64,000 nucleotides of DNA from Robiginitalea biformata HTCC2501 (GCF_000024125.1 NC_013222.1:3303501-3367500); one strand, 5' to 3'; shown: positions 44,666-54,140, counted from the stretch's first letter. Numbers and translations are program-made. Notes: a model not told the origin generated them from the sequence alone.

Positions 44666-44693
44666 AACCACTCCAGACAGGGGTGGTTTTTTT
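44666..44693 (+). terminator. Terminator after the Nif3/DUF164 pair
   Basis: Stem AACCACTCC / GGGGTGGTT (one G-T pair) with loop AGACA, followed by a T-run. It overlaps the 3' end of the convergent kmo gene. Confidence 0.82.
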
Positions 44694-46059
44694 ATTTGCC
44701 GGCTGCTACCGGCTGCTGGTCCAGGAGTTCGAGGATCCGGTTGGTAACCTCCGGGCTGTCCCAGCGGTTTTCCAGATCCGGCATTTGCATTACCTCCCGC
44801 ATAATGGCTTCCTGCCGGTCGCCCATCGCAAGGGCCTCCGCGTAGGGCCGGTCCGAAAACGTCACCCGGGAATAGGCCGGGATCCATTTATCCGGGTAGG
44901 CATTGGCAAAATGGCGCTCGATTTTCTTTTGGAGTAAAAATTCCGGGTCGGCCGTCCGGGAGCTCATCTCCACAAAGTTCCGGTAACTCAGTTCGGCAAT
45001 GGCGTCGGCATTCGGTTTGCGCCGGGCCTGGTACTCGGAGAACACCCGCTCCCAATCGCCCCCGTGCTGCTGCATCAAACCGGTCAGTACAGTAATGTCT
45101 TCAAAACCTGCATTCATCCCCTGCCCGTAGAAGGGGACAATGGCGTGCGCCGAATCGCCCACCAGGGCTACCTTATCCCAGTAGGTCCAGGGGTAGCAAC
45201 GGATAGTGACCAGCGCGGAGGTGGGGTTTCGGAAAAAATCCCCGGTTAAATTCTCGATATCAGGGGTAACTGTCGGGAAATACTTGCGGAAAAAGTCCCG
45301 GGCATCGTCCCGGGTCTGAATTTTTTCAAAAGACACCTCCCCTTCAAACGGCAGGAAAAGCGTACAGGTAAAACTGCCGTCCAGGTTGGGCATGGCGATG
45401 AACATGAACCGGCCGCGCGGCCAGATGTGGAAGGAGTGTTTGTCCAGCTTGTGGGATCCATCCGCATTGGGCGGGATGGTAAGTTCCTTATACCCCACAT
45501 CGATAAAATCCTGGGAATAATCAAAACGGCTGCGGCGCTGCATCTTGTGCCGGACCCTGGAGAATGCCCCGTCGCAACCAAAGACGTGGTCAAAGGCGTA
45601 TTCCTCCCACTCCCCTTTCTCGGTTTCCCCCGTGAAGAGGCGCGCAGTGGGCAGGTCTACATCCCAGACCTTTTCAGAGAAGCGGAAACTCGCACCGGCC
45701 GCTTCGGCCAGGTCGATCATCCGGCGGTTGAGCACCCCCCGCGAAATGGACCAGATGGCCTCCTCTTCCTTGCCGTACTTCTGGTAGTACACGGGTTCGT
45801 CAGACACATGCATGGCCCGCTGGTACAGGGGGATTGCCAATTTGCGTACCTCCTCCTCTATCCCCGCCTGCCGCAAGGCCTTCCATCCCCGGTTACTCAT
45901 CGCCAGGTTGATGGAGCGACCCGAAAACTCCACGGTCCGTATATCGGGCCTGCGGTCAAAAACGGTCACCGCGTGGCCAGCTTTTCGCAGGAAGATCGCC
46001 AACAGCGACCCGACCAGGCCGGATCCGACGATGGCAACCTGTTTCGGTTTTTGAGACAT
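44692..46059 (-). CDS. kmo: Kynurenine 3-monooxygenase
   Basis: FAD enzyme that hydroxylates L-kynurenine to 3-hydroxykynurenine in tryptophan breakdown and de novo NAD synthesis. The 455-residue protein has the dinucleotide fold VAIVGSGLVGSLLAIFLRKAG, the substrate-side RSINLAMSNRGW, CDGAFSRVRHKMQ and ALVGDSAHAIVPFYGQGMNAG. The C-terminal region (RHFANAYPDKWIPAYSRVTFS) matches the family. A TAACTTTA -7-like box lies at 46078-46085. kynU is 6 kb away on the same strand; the other pathway genes are not in the window. Confidence 0.95.
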   Translation of the reverse strand: MSQKPKQVAIVGSGLVGSLLAIFLRKAGHAVTVFDRRPDIRTVEFSGRSINLAMSNRGWKALRQAGIEEEVRKLAIPLYQRAMHVSDEPVYYQKYGKEEEAIWSISRGVLNRRMIDLAEAAGASFRFSEKVWDVDLPTARLFTGETEKGEWEEYAFDHVFGCDGAFSRVRHKMQRRSRFDYSQDFIDVGYKELTIPPNADGSHKLDKHSFHIWPRGRFMFIAMPNLDGSFTCTLFLPFEGEVSFEKIQTRDDARDFFRKYFPTVTPDIENLTGDFFRNPTSALVTIRCYPWTYWDKVALVGDSAHAIVPFYGQGMNAGFEDITVLTGLMQQHGGDWERVFSEYQARRKPNADAIAELSYRNFVEMSSRTADPEFLLQKKIERHFANAYPDKWIPAYSRVTFSDRPYAEALAMGDRQEAIMREVMQMPDLENRWDSPEVTNRILELLDQQPVAAGK

Positions 46060-46187
46060 ATAAACGGGTTAGCTGGCTAAAGTTACTAAAACCTGCCGGT
46101 TTCCTGTCCTCCCGCACATTTCCCTGTTTATTTAGGGAAATCCTAACAGTGTTTTGTTTAATTAATAACTATTTTCGTTAAACGTTT

Positions 46188-46391
46188 ATGCATTCAAAGA
46201 AACACCTCCCCGAAAAAATTTGCCCGGTTTGCCTGCGGCCCTTTAGCTGGCGCAAGAAATGGCAGCGCAACTGGGAGTCTGTCAGGTATTGCAGCAGCCG
46301 TTGCCGCAACCACCGGGGTCGGGTGGATACCGGCTCGGAAGCAACCCTGCCAGGCCGGAAGGATGGCAGGCAAAAAACGGTGAAACGATGA
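46188..46391 (+). CDS. DUF2256 zinc-ribbon-like small protein
   Basis: The 67-residue protein has two Cys pairs: [16 protein letters not shown] and [10 protein letters not shown], a likely zinc site, surrounded by Arg and Trp. DUF2256 genes are often found beside cryptochrome/photolyase genes, and here the ATGA overlap couples it to the photolyase that follows. It could aid binding to nucleic acid or folding of the photolyase; this is inference. It opens the three-gene operon 46188-49335. Confidence 0.85.
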   Translation: MHSKKHLPEKICPVCLRPFSWRKKWQRNWESVRYCSSRCRNHRGRVDTGSEATLPGRKDGRQKTVKR

Positions 46392-47806
46392 CAACAGCCC
46401 TCTATTGGTTCCGCAATGACCTGCGGGTTACCGACAACCCGGGACTTCTGGCTGCCTGCAGCAGCCAGCGCGTCCTGACGGTATTTTGCTTCGACCCCGC
46501 GGACTTCCGGGAGGGGGATTACGGCATCCGCCGGATGGGGCCCTACCGGGCGGGGTTCCTGCGGGAATCGGTCCTCGCACTTCGGGAGCAACTGCAGGGC
46601 CTCAATATCTCCCTGCATATCCACTTCGGCCCACCCGGGGACATCCTCCCCGGGATGATCAAAAAGTACGGGGTCACCGACCTGCACCTGCAACGGGAAT
46701 GGACCCGGGATGAATGCCTGGCCCTGGACGCGGTCCGCGAGGGGTTGCCCCCCGGGGTGACTGTCCACGAGCATTACCAGCAATTCCTCTTCCACCCCGA
46801 AGACTTGCCTTACGACAGTTTTGACGACATCCCGGACGTATTTACAGGCTTTCGGAAAAAATGCGAAAAACACGTATCGGTCCGGTCCCCGGAAGATACG
46901 CCTGCCCGGCGGGAAGCGGTATTTGCTCCCGCAGGGGACGGCGGCCTGCCGGGATGGGAGGCCCTCGGGATGGCTCCCCCCCGGGCCGATTCCCGGAGCG
47001 CCTTCCCGTTCCGGGGCGGGGAACCTGCTGCCTGGGACCGGCTGCAGGAATATTTTTGGGAATCCCGGTTTCTGAGCACCTACAAACGCACGCGGAACGG
47101 GTTGGTCGGAACCCGATACAGTACCAAGTTTTCCCCCTGGCTGGCCAACGGTTCCCTCTCTGCCCGGCAAATTTACCGGGAGGTAAAGCGCTACGAACAG
47201 GAAGTGGAAAAAAACCGGGATACGTACTGGCTGGTCTTTGAATTGATCTGGCGCGATTACTTTAAGTATGTTTCCCTGAAACACGGCCCGAAAATATTTG
47301 CCCCCGGCGGCATCCGGGAGGTGGAAAGGGACTGGGGTGCCTCCCGGGAGGCGTTTGCCCGCTGGACACAGGGGGAAACCGACAGTGACTTTATCAATGC
47401 GAACATGCAGGAGCTCCGCCTGACGGGCTGGATGAGCAACCGGGGCCGGCAGAACACGGCGAGCTACTGGTCACAGGACATGGGGCAGGACTGGCGCCTG
47501 GGGGCCGCCTGGTTCCAGTATCTGCTGCTGGACTACGACGTCCACAGCAACTGGGGGAACTGGATGTACAACAGCGCCGTCGGCAACGATCCCCGGAACC
47601 GCAAGTTCAACCCGGAACACCAGGCCAGCCGCTACGACGCATCGGGGAAATTCCGGCGCCTCTGGCTGCAGGGCACCCTCTTTGACGCAGCCCCCGAAGC
47701 GCCCACAGCCATCGCAACCCCCGGGGAGCTGTCCGCCCCCGGCGGGGAAGGGACCCAACCGGACGATGCACCATCCCAACCGTCAAAACCTGAAAACACC
47801 CCATGA
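46388..47806 (+). CDS. Cryptochrome DASH-type photolyase
   Basis: The 472-residue protein has the N-terminal antenna-binding Rossmann domain ([17 protein letters not shown]) and the C-terminal FAD domain: [63 protein letters not shown] split across helices, [20 protein letters not shown]. The pattern fits CRY-DASH, which repairs cyclobutane dimers in single-stranded DNA using blue light. The C-terminus is a ~55-residue Pro/Ala-rich tail. ATG 46388 overlaps the DUF2256 stop as ATGA; the next photolyase gene also overlaps by ATGA. Confidence 0.93.
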   Translation: MTTALYWFRNDLRVTDNPGLLAACSSQRVLTVFCFDPADFREGDYGIRRMGPYRAGFLRESVLALREQLQGLNISLHIHFGPPGDILPGMIKKYGVTDLHLQREWTRDECLALDAVREGLPPGVTVHEHYQQFLFHPEDLPYDSFDDIPDVFTGFRKKCEKHVSVRSPEDTPARREAVFAPAGDGGLPGWEALGMAPPRADSRSAFPFRGGEPAAWDRLQEYFWESRFLSTYKRTRNGLVGTRYSTKFSPWLANGSLSARQIYREVKRYEQEVEKNRDTYWLVFELIWRDYFKYVSLKHGPKIFAPGGIREVERDWGASREAFARWTQGETDSDFINANMQELRLTGWMSNRGRQNTASYWSQDMGQDWRLGAAWFQYLLLDYDVHSNWGNWMYNSAVGNDPRNRKFNPEHQASRYDASGKFRRLWLQGTLFDAAPEAPTAIATPGELSAPGGEGTQPDDAPSQPSKPENTP

Positions 47807-49335
47807 AAACACTGCGACTCATCCTGGGCGACCAGTTAAATGCCAAACACAGTTGGTATAAAGAAACGGACCCCGAGGTGGTTTACCTGATGGCAGAGAT
47901 GCGGCAGGAAACCGATTATGTAAAACACCACATCCAGAAAGTCCTGGGGTTTTTTGCCTCCATGCGGAATTTTGCCGGGGAACTCGGGGATAAAGGCCAC
48001 CAGGTGCGTTATTTTAAGATTTCAGACGGGGACAACCCCGGGAAGCTGCCGGAGCTTATCCGGCAGGTACTCAGTGAAGGAGGCGCCGAAAGGTTTGAAT
48101 ACCAGTCGCCCGACGAATACCGCCTGGACCAGCAGCTGCGGGAGCTTTGCGAGGCCCTGGATTGCGAGACGCAAGCCGTGGATACCGAGCACTTCTATAC
48201 GGGCCGATCGGATCTGGCCGAATTTTTTGACGGCAAAAAACAAATGGTCATGGAGTCGTTCTACCGCATGATGCGCCGGAAACACCAGGTATTGATGGAT
48301 GAGGGGGATCCGCTGGGCGGCCGCTGGAATTTTGACGGCGACAACCGGAAGAAATGGAAAGGGGAACCCGAAATCCCCCACGAGCGCGGTTTTCGCAAAG
48401 ACCTGACGGCCCTGGAACAGGAAATCCGCGATGCCGGGGTAGAAACCATCGGCGAGGTGGATGCGGACAGCTTTAACTGGCCTACCTCCCGGGCCGACGG
48501 CCTGGCCGTTCTCCGGCATTTCTGCGATTCCCTCCTCGTACATTTCGGGGATTACCAGGATGCCATGCATACCGGGGAGAAATACCTGTTCCACTCCCGC
48601 CTGTCGTTTGCACTGAACACCAAGATGTTATCCCCCCGGGAGGTGGTGGAGAAGGTGGAGGCCACCTACCGGGACGACCCGGACGCCATCGACCTGTCGC
48701 AGACAGAAGGATTTATCCGGCAAGTACTCGGGTGGCGGGAGTATATGCGCGGGGTATACTGGAAGGAGATGCCCGGGTACGCCGACGGCAACGCCCTGGG
48801 GAATGAGAATCCGCTCCCGGACTTTTACTGGACGGGGGAAACCAAGATGAACTGCCTCTCACACGCCATCCGCCAGAGCCTCGACACGGCGTACGCCCAC
48901 CATATCCAGCGACTGATGATCACGGGCAATTACGCCCTGCTCACCCAAACGGACCCGGACCAGGTGGACGCCTGGTACCTGGGCATCTATATCGACGCGA
49001 TCCAGTGGGTAGAAATGCCCAATACCCGCGGGATGAGCCAGTTTGCAGACGGGGGGCTGGTGGCCACCAAACCCTATGTGAGCAGTGCAAACTACATCCG
49101 GAAAATGAGCAATTATTGCAGCGATTGCCAGTATCAGGCATCCGAAAAAACAGGGGATTCTGCCTGCCCGTTCAATGCGCTTTACTGGAACTTCCTCGAT
49201 GCGAAAAAGGACCAACTGGGCGACAACCCCCGGATGGGGATGATGTACCGGTTACTGGAGAAGATGGATCCCGGGGAGTTGGAAGCCCTCAAAAAACGCG
49301 CTGCGTCCATTATAGCACATCCCCAGCGCTATTGA
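47803..49335 (+). CDS. FeS-type bacterial cryptochrome/photolyase (CryB/PhrB family)
   Basis: A 510-residue protein of the iron-sulfur photolyase group. The N-terminal domain is RLILGDQLNAKHSWY. The FAD domain has GWREYMRGVYW and HHIQRLMITGNYALLTQ. The cluster cysteines are visible in TKMNCLSHAI, NYCSDCQYQ and DSACPFNALYW, four in the right order for a 4Fe-4S centre. Known members repair 6-4 photoproducts or act in light signalling. The ATGA overlap with the CRY-DASH gene implies coupled expression; a terminator follows. Confidence 0.94.
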   Translation: MKTLRLILGDQLNAKHSWYKETDPEVVYLMAEMRQETDYVKHHIQKVLGFFASMRNFAGELGDKGHQVRYFKISDGDNPGKLPELIRQVLSEGGAERFEYQSPDEYRLDQQLRELCEALDCETQAVDTEHFYTGRSDLAEFFDGKKQMVMESFYRMMRRKHQVLMDEGDPLGGRWNFDGDNRKKWKGEPEIPHERGFRKDLTALEQEIRDAGVETIGEVDADSFNWPTSRADGLAVLRHFCDSLLVHFGDYQDAMHTGEKYLFHSRLSFALNTKMLSPREVVEKVEATYRDDPDAIDLSQTEGFIRQVLGWREYMRGVYWKEMPGYADGNALGNENPLPDFYWTGETKMNCLSHAIRQSLDTAYAHHIQRLMITGNYALLTQTDPDQVDAWYLGIYIDAIQWVEMPNTRGMSQFADGGLVATKPYVSSANYIRKMSNYCSDCQYQASEKTGDSACPFNALYWNFLDAKKDQLGDNPRMGMMYRLLEKMDPGELEALKKRAASIIAHPQRY

Positions 49336-49450
49336 GCCGGTTTCCGGGCGGTTTTCACAATTTCTTAACCATCCGGCGGCAACCGGGGCCCGTGCACCCC
49401 TCGTATATAAAATAGAAATCAACGCTTCGGCGACTCTATATATGCAAGAA

Positions 49451-49484
49451 AAGACCTTCCAGGCAGCTGCCCGGAAGGTCTTTT
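49451..49484. terminator. Bidirectional terminator between the photolyase operon and clpP
   Basis: Stem AAGACCTTCC / GGAAGGTCTT with GGCAGCTGCC-like sequence in the loop, followed by TTTT on the plus strand and preceded by AAAA for the minus strand. It sits between convergent genes. Confidence 0.8.
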
Positions 49485-49536
49485 CGATTTCTCGCCTTCC
49501 CCGGGGGAAAAGCTATTGCGCTAAACCCAGGAGGTA

Positions 49537-50085
49537 CTAATCCAGGATGTCGTCGACAATGCCGTACTCCACGGACTCTTTGGCGTCCATCCAGTAGTCC
49601 CGGTTGAAGTCTTTCATAATTTTTTCAAAGGGCTGCCCGCAGTTCTCCGCCAGGATCTGCGCCCCGATTTCGCGGGTCTTCAGAATCTCCTTGGCCTGGA
49701 TTTCGATATTGGAAGCCTGGCCGCGTGCTCCCCCGCTGGGCTGGTGGATCATTACACGCGCATGGGGCTGCACAAAGCGGCGCCCCTTTTTCCCGGCCGA
49801 CAGGAGGATGGACCCCATGGAGGCAGCCAGTCCGGAACAAATAGTCGAGACCGGGCTCTTGAGCGAGGTGATAGTATCGTAAATCGAAAACCCGGAGGTT
49901 ACATACCCTCCCGGGCTGTTGATATACAATTGGATTTCCTTGTTGTTCTGCAGGTCCAGGTACAAAAGCCGGTCGATTACGTGTTTAGCCGAGTCGTCGT
50001 CTACCTGGCCCCAGAGGAAAACTTTCCGTTCCTCCAGCATCCGTGCGTCGATCTGTTCCTGAATCTTTCCTTTTTTTGCGCTCAT
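49537..50085 (-). CDS. ATP-dependent Clp protease proteolytic subunit
   Basis: The 182-residue protein has the ClpP catalytic order: Ser in ICSGLAASMGSILLSAG, His in ARVMIHQPSGG and Asp in the MKDFNRDYWMDAKE region. INSPGGYVTSGFSIYD forms the oxyanion part. The N-terminus (MSAKKGKIQEQIDARMLEER) differs from housekeeping ClpP, and no clpX or trigger-factor gene lies nearby, so this may be a second ClpP. ATG 50085 is used, since upstream only a TTG at 50109 exists. A minus-strand TATTTTTG (50107-50114) is a candidate -7 box. Confidence 0.9.
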   Translation of the reverse strand: MSAKKGKIQEQIDARMLEERKVFLWGQVDDDSAKHVIDRLLYLDLQNNKEIQLYINSPGGYVTSGFSIYDTITSLKSPVSTICSGLAASMGSILLSAGKKGRRFVQPHARVMIHQPSGGARGQASNIEIQAKEILKTREIGAQILAENCGQPFEKIMKDFNRDYWMDAKESVEYGIVDDILD

Positions 50086-50106
50086 AGACCGTTTTGGGTT
50101 TAGGGG

Positions 50107-50114
50107 CAAAAATA
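50107..50114 (-). promoter_or_regulatory. -7 box for clpP
   Basis: TATTTTTG on the minus strand matches TAnnTTTG and ends 21 bases before the ATG at 50085. Confidence 0.55.
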
Positions 50115-50180
50115 ATCAATTTATCAGAATACGCGCAGGCATCCCGCTCCCCTATTGCTGCTATTTCCGCCCAAAGGCCC

Positions 50181-50188
50181 TATCTTTG
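50181..50188 (+). promoter_or_regulatory. -7 box for the lipoprotein gene
   Basis: TATCTTTG matches TAnnTTTG and ends 16 bases before the ATG at 50205. A TTG lies 23 bases upstream, slightly too far for a standard -33 box. Confidence 0.6.
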
Positions 50189-50204
50189 GTAAAAACCAAC
50201 AAAC

Positions 50205-50885
50205 ATGTATTTAAGAGTCCTGATATTCTGCTGCCTGCTGCTCGCGGGTGCCTGCAAGGAAGCCCCCGAAAAACAAAACGATGCGTCGCCGGAAGCGGCC
50301 CTGAACCCGATGGACGACCTGGACCGGCTGGCGGCTGCCCACGGGTTTGCCAACTGGAAAGATGTATCGGAAATCCGGTTTACTTTCAATGTGGACCGGG
50401 ATACCTCCCATTTTGAACGCCGTTGGATCTGGAACCCTGCCGAAAACCGGGTCACCCGCATCATGGGCTCCGATACGCTCACCTTCCTGCGCTCCGAGGT
50501 GGATTCCACCCTCATGCAGGCAGACGGCGGCTTTATCAACGACAAATACTGGATGCTGGCCCCTTACCAGTGGGTATGGGACCGGGAGAGCTTTGAATGG
50601 GAAATCGACCCGGCTGCCCCTGCGCCGATTTCGGGGGATACGATGCCCAAACTGACTATCGTCTACGGGAATGAAGGCGGCTATACCCCCGGGGACGCTT
50701 ACGATTTCTATATCGGGCAGGACTCCCTGGTGGCCGAATGGGTTTTCCGGAGGGGCAATCAACCCGAACCGAACCTGGCCGCCACCTGGGAAGAGTACCA
50801 GGACCACAACGGGCTCAAAATAGCCACCATGCACCAGAACCCGCAGGGCTTCAAGTTGTACTTTACGGATATCGAGGTGGAATAG
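50205..50885 (+). CDS. Hypothetical lipoprotein
   Basis: A 226-residue protein with a short signal peptide and lipobox LLAGAC (Cys17). The mature part is rich in Trp, Asp and Tyr (FNVDRDTSHFERRWIWNP, YWMLAPYQWVWDRESFEWEI, GDAYDFYIGQDSLVAEWVF) in alternating strands. This suggests a beta-structure similar to LolA/LolB-like or lipid-binding folds, but I cannot name a family. It has its own -7 box and is convergent with the MFS gene. Function unknown. Confidence 0.75.
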   Translation: MYLRVLIFCCLLLAGACKEAPEKQNDASPEAALNPMDDLDRLAAAHGFANWKDVSEIRFTFNVDRDTSHFERRWIWNPAENRVTRIMGSDTLTFLRSEVDSTLMQADGGFINDKYWMLAPYQWVWDRESFEWEIDPAAPAPISGDTMPKLTIVYGNEGGYTPGDAYDFYIGQDSLVAEWVFRRGNQPEPNLAATWEEYQDHNGLKIATMHQNPQGFKLYFTDIEVE

Positions 50886-50963
50886 TCGGTGGAGGAATCT
50901 GGCCGGTTGCCTGCCTTATAAATTCCGGGCCTTGACCCGGGTGCATCCGCCTGCCAGCCCGGC

Positions 50964-52133
50964 CTAGGCCCCGGTTCCCCGCGGCCCCTTTCCCCCGTTC
51001 TTCAGGATACCCGTCGCCAACAAGACCAGCGTGGCACAGCCCAGCAACACCCAGAAGCTGGTGCGCAGGCCAAAGGCTTCGGCCAGGTAGCCGAGTACAG
51101 GGGGCGCCGCCAGGAATCCCGAGTAGCCCGTACCGGCTATAAACGCTACCCCCTGGGAGGAATCCACCCCCCGGACATTCCCGCCAATCCGGAACAACTC
51201 CGGGATGATCACCGAGAACCCGAGTCCCACCAGGGCAAACCCCGCCAGGGCAGCGAAGGGATGCGCCCATAAAACGGAGAGGTATCCCAGGACGGCAATG
51301 GCGCTGCCCGCAGCCACAATCCGTACCGACCCGATGCGGGCGCTGATGCCGTCCCCCAAAAACCGTCCCAGGGTCATGGTGACGGAAAACGCCAGGAAGC
51401 CGCCCCCCCAGAGATATTCCGGGGAGCCGACCACTTCTTTTAGGTACAAACCGCTCCAGTCTACCACAGCGCCTTCCCCTCCCATGACCACAAAGGAGAT
51501 GATCCCGAGCAACAGGAGCGGACGGAAGAGTTTCAGGCTGAAGCCCTCTTTCTCCACCGGGGCCGCCGTAATTTTTAAATACTGCCGGCGCAACCCGGCA
51601 TTGGCCAGCAGCACCAGCAGGATAACGCCGCCCATGTGAAGGGCCGGGCTGTCGATGCGGGGGATCAGGAAACTCCCCAGGCCCGCCAGAACGCCCCCCA
51701 GGCTGAAAAACCCGTGGGCCGCCGACATAAAGTTCTGCCGGTCTTCTTTCTCAATTTCCGTCACCAGGGTGTTCATGGCGATATCCGTGAAGCCGTTTGA
51801 GAGGCCAAAGAAGAACAGGGATGCCACCAGGGCGTAGTAGTTGGGGGCGATCAGGGGGAAAAACGCAAAGAAACTGCTACCCAGGACCCCGATCCAGGTA
51901 GCCCGCCCCACCCCCAGCCGGTTGATGATCCGGGCAGCGACGGGGAAGACCGTAAAAACCCCCAGGCTCAAAAAGAATATGGCCAGGCCGAGGTCAGCCT
52001 TGTCGATCCCGAGGCGGCTTTGGACGGTGGGGATGTAGATGGCCCAGGTCCCGAACCAGATGTTCAGGCTGGCAAAAACCCAGGCAGGTGCCAGGTAGCG
52101 CGGGTTGGTCAGGATCAGGCGGAGGGATTTCAT
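50964..52133 (-). CDS. Major facilitator superfamily transporter
   Basis: A 389-residue polytopic protein with about twelve hydrophobic segments. The A-motif-like loop between TM2 and TM3 is ARIINRLGVGRATWIG, and a related loop GRFLGDGISARIGSVR lies in the second half. The layout recalls the FucP/YbjJ type. The stop is 50964. kynU is upstream on the same strand (56 bases), so the transporter might move tryptophan-pathway compounds; this is a guess from position. Confidence 0.88.
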   Translation of the reverse strand: MKSLRLILTNPRYLAPAWVFASLNIWFGTWAIYIPTVQSRLGIDKADLGLAIFFLSLGVFTVFPVAARIINRLGVGRATWIGVLGSSFFAFFPLIAPNYYALVASLFFFGLSNGFTDIAMNTLVTEIEKEDRQNFMSAAHGFFSLGGVLAGLGSFLIPRIDSPALHMGGVILLVLLANAGLRRQYLKITAAPVEKEGFSLKLFRPLLLLGIISFVVMGGEGAVVDWSGLYLKEVVGSPEYLWGGGFLAFSVTMTLGRFLGDGISARIGSVRIVAAGSAIAVLGYLSVLWAHPFAALAGFALVGLGFSVIIPELFRIGGNVRGVDSSQGVAFIAGTGYSGFLAAPPVLGYLAEAFGLRTSFWVLLGCATLVLLATGILKNGGKGPRGTGA

Positions 52134-52188
52134 CGGCTCGGCATGGAAAACGGCGGCAAAATAACCCGAAAATCCGAAAGTTGAAGCA

Positions 52189-53481
52189 TCAGGTGGCCGG
52201 GCTTCCCGCCCCGGAACCTGCCTGTATCCCCGCTTTCAATATTTGGCCAAAGCGGTACATGTCCATAAAGGAGCAATAAAACGGGGCAGGTGCCAGCCTG
52301 ATGACGTTCGGCTCCCGCCAGTCGGGCAGGACCCCGTGGTCCATGAGGTAGTCAAAGAGTGGCCGGCCCTCGCCGTGCAGGAAAACCGACAACTGACAGC
52401 CCCGGTCTGCCGGGGTGATGATTTCAAAGCGGCTGTCCACCTCCTTGTCCACCTCCCCCAAAATAAACTCCAGGTAGCCGGTGAGCAGGTCGCGCTTGGC
52501 GATCAGGGCCTCCATCCCCACTTCGTCAAAGAGTTCCAGGGAGGCCATGTAGGGGGCCAGCGCCAGGATGGGCGGGTTGCTCAGCTGCCAGGCATCGGCC
52601 GTGGGCATGGGGTCGAATTCCGGCTGCATCAAAAAACGCGTCTCCTTCCGCGTTCCCCACCAGCCTTCAAACCGCCGGATGTCCTTCTGGCCCAGGTGTC
52701 GCTGGTGGATAAATACCCCGGAGGCATTCCCAGGGCCGCTGTTCATGTACTTATAACTGCACCAGGCTGCAAAGTCCGCCCCCCAGTCGTGGAGGTCCAG
52801 CCGGACGTTGCCGGCTGCATGGGCCAGGTCCCAGCCAACAAGTGCCCCGGCTGCCTGCCCGGCCCGGGTTATGGCTTCCATGTCCAGGACCTGTCCGTTG
52901 TAATAATTCACCCCGCCCATCAATACCAGGGCCAGGGAGTCTGCATGTTCTTCAATCGCGGCGAGGATATCCGCGGTGCGCCAATGGTGCTCCCCCGGGC
53001 GCTTCCGGACTTCTACAAGCGCCTCGGCCGGGTCGTACCCGTGGAAACGCAACTGGCTTTGCAGCATGTACTGGTCCGACGGGAAAGCCTTTTCCTCGCA
53101 GAGGATTTTAAAGCGTTTGCCCTCTGGCCGGTAAAAGGAAACCATCAGCAGGTGCAGGTTGACGGTAAGCGTATTCATCACGGTCACCTCCCCGGGTTTT
53201 GCCCCTACGATGCGCTCCAAATAGGGCGCCAGTTGCTCGTGGTATTCCCACCAAGGGTTCTTCGCGTTGAAATGCCCCTCCACGGCCAGCTCTTCCCAAT
53301 CGGTGAGGACCTCCCGGACCTTGCCCGCTGCCTTCCGCGGCTGCAGCCCCAGGGAGTTCCCGGTAAAGTAGATGATCTCTTCTCCGTGGTGCTTTGGGAA
53401 CAGGAAAGCCTCCCGGTAGCTGGCAAGCGGGTCTTCGGCATCCATCCGGCGGGCAAAGGCCTCGGTATTCTCATAGGTCAT
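52189..53481 (-). CDS. kynU: Kynureninase
   Basis: A PLP enzyme that cleaves kynurenine or 3-hydroxykynurenine to (3-hydroxy)anthranilate and alanine. The 430-residue protein shows YFTGNSLGLQPRKA, VTVMNTLTVNLHLLM, GWDLAHAAGNVRLDLHDWGAD and AAWCSYKYMNSGPG with the cofactor Lys; GVFIHQRH and FEGWWGTRKETRF follow. The start ATG 53481 (MTYENTEAFARRM) is chosen over the frame opening at 53505. With kmo it covers two consecutive steps of the pathway; the MFS gene is directly downstream. Confidence 0.95.
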   Translation of the reverse strand: MTYENTEAFARRMDAEDPLASYREAFLFPKHHGEEIIYFTGNSLGLQPRKAAGKVREVLTDWEELAVEGHFNAKNPWWEYHEQLAPYLERIVGAKPGEVTVMNTLTVNLHLLMVSFYRPEGKRFKILCEEKAFPSDQYMLQSQLRFHGYDPAEALVEVRKRPGEHHWRTADILAAIEEHADSLALVLMGGVNYYNGQVLDMEAITRAGQAAGALVGWDLAHAAGNVRLDLHDWGADFAAWCSYKYMNSGPGNASGVFIHQRHLGQKDIRRFEGWWGTRKETRFLMQPEFDPMPTADAWQLSNPPILALAPYMASLELFDEVGMEALIAKRDLLTGYLEFILGEVDKEVDSRFEIITPADRGCQLSVFLHGEGRPLFDYLMDHGVLPDWREPNVIRLAPAPFYCSFMDMYRFGQILKAGIQAGSGAGSPAT

Positions 53482-53525
53482 AGGGCGCGGTTTCGATGCT
53501 ACCAAAAATACGAGGAAGTTCCCGA

Positions 53526-53990
53526 TTAGCCGCGGCCGGGCAGCCGCATCTCCACAATATGCGGGGCAAAACCCGCCTTTTCATAGGCCCGGATGGCCGG
53601 GGCATTGCCCGTGTACACCGTCAACCGGACCTCCTCCAGCCCGCGCTCCCTTGCCCATTGCCGGAGTTCCTGAATGATCCGGCCGTTCAACCCCCGGCCA
53701 CGGTACTCCGGGCGGGTATACATAAAGCCGAAATACGCATAAACATCGTGGTCCAGGTAAGGACGGGGCGTGCGTTTGGAGGCGTACCCCGTCGATACAA
53801 TCCTGCCATCCGATACCCCTACCAGCAACAGCGATTCCGGGTCGTGAATCAGGGCGGGCAGGTCGTAATAGTGGACGGGGTCCGGGCGGATGGTCGGGTC
53901 AAAGGGCCGCTCATCGCGGATCAGCCCCTGTTCGAGTTCCCGGAGTTCTTCCAGGTCGGCCTCGGTGGCCGGGCGGATAAGGAGTTCCAT
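53526..53990 (-). CDS. GNAT-family N-acetyltransferase
   Basis: The 154-residue protein starts MELLIRPATEADLEELRELE. It has the acetyl-CoA motif A as YTRPEYRGRGLNGRIIQELRQWA with the R-x-x-G-x-G/A loop (RGRGLNG), then LTVYTGNAPAIRAYEKAGF, the typical C-terminal helix. Substrate unknown. ATG 53990 is the natural start; the open frame continues to 54272 over the divergent methyltransferase. It lies 44 bases before kynU on the same strand. Confidence 0.9.
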   Translation of the reverse strand: MELLIRPATEADLEELRELEQGLIRDERPFDPTIRPDPVHYYDLPALIHDPESLLLVGVSDGRIVSTGYASKRTPRPYLDHDVYAYFGFMYTRPEYRGRGLNGRIIQELRQWARERGLEEVRLTVYTGNAPAIRAYEKAGFAPHIVEMRLPGRG

Positions 53991-54119
53991 GTTCCTGATA
54001 TTGATATTCAAGGCGAAAGGTACGGAAGGTGTGAAAAATATCGGCGCCCCTGCGAGGGGGTTGCAGGGGATGGAGGTATCTTGGAATCCGGGCGGGCGGG
54101 CTTCCCCCAAGGGATTTCG

Positions 54120-54127
54120 TATTTTTG
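54120..54127 (+). promoter_or_regulatory. -7 box for the O-methyltransferase gene
   Basis: TATTTTTG matches TAnnTTTG and ends 13 bases before the ATG at 54141, so the leader is very short. Confidence 0.55.
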
Positions 54128-54140
54128 CCAAAAAACCAAG

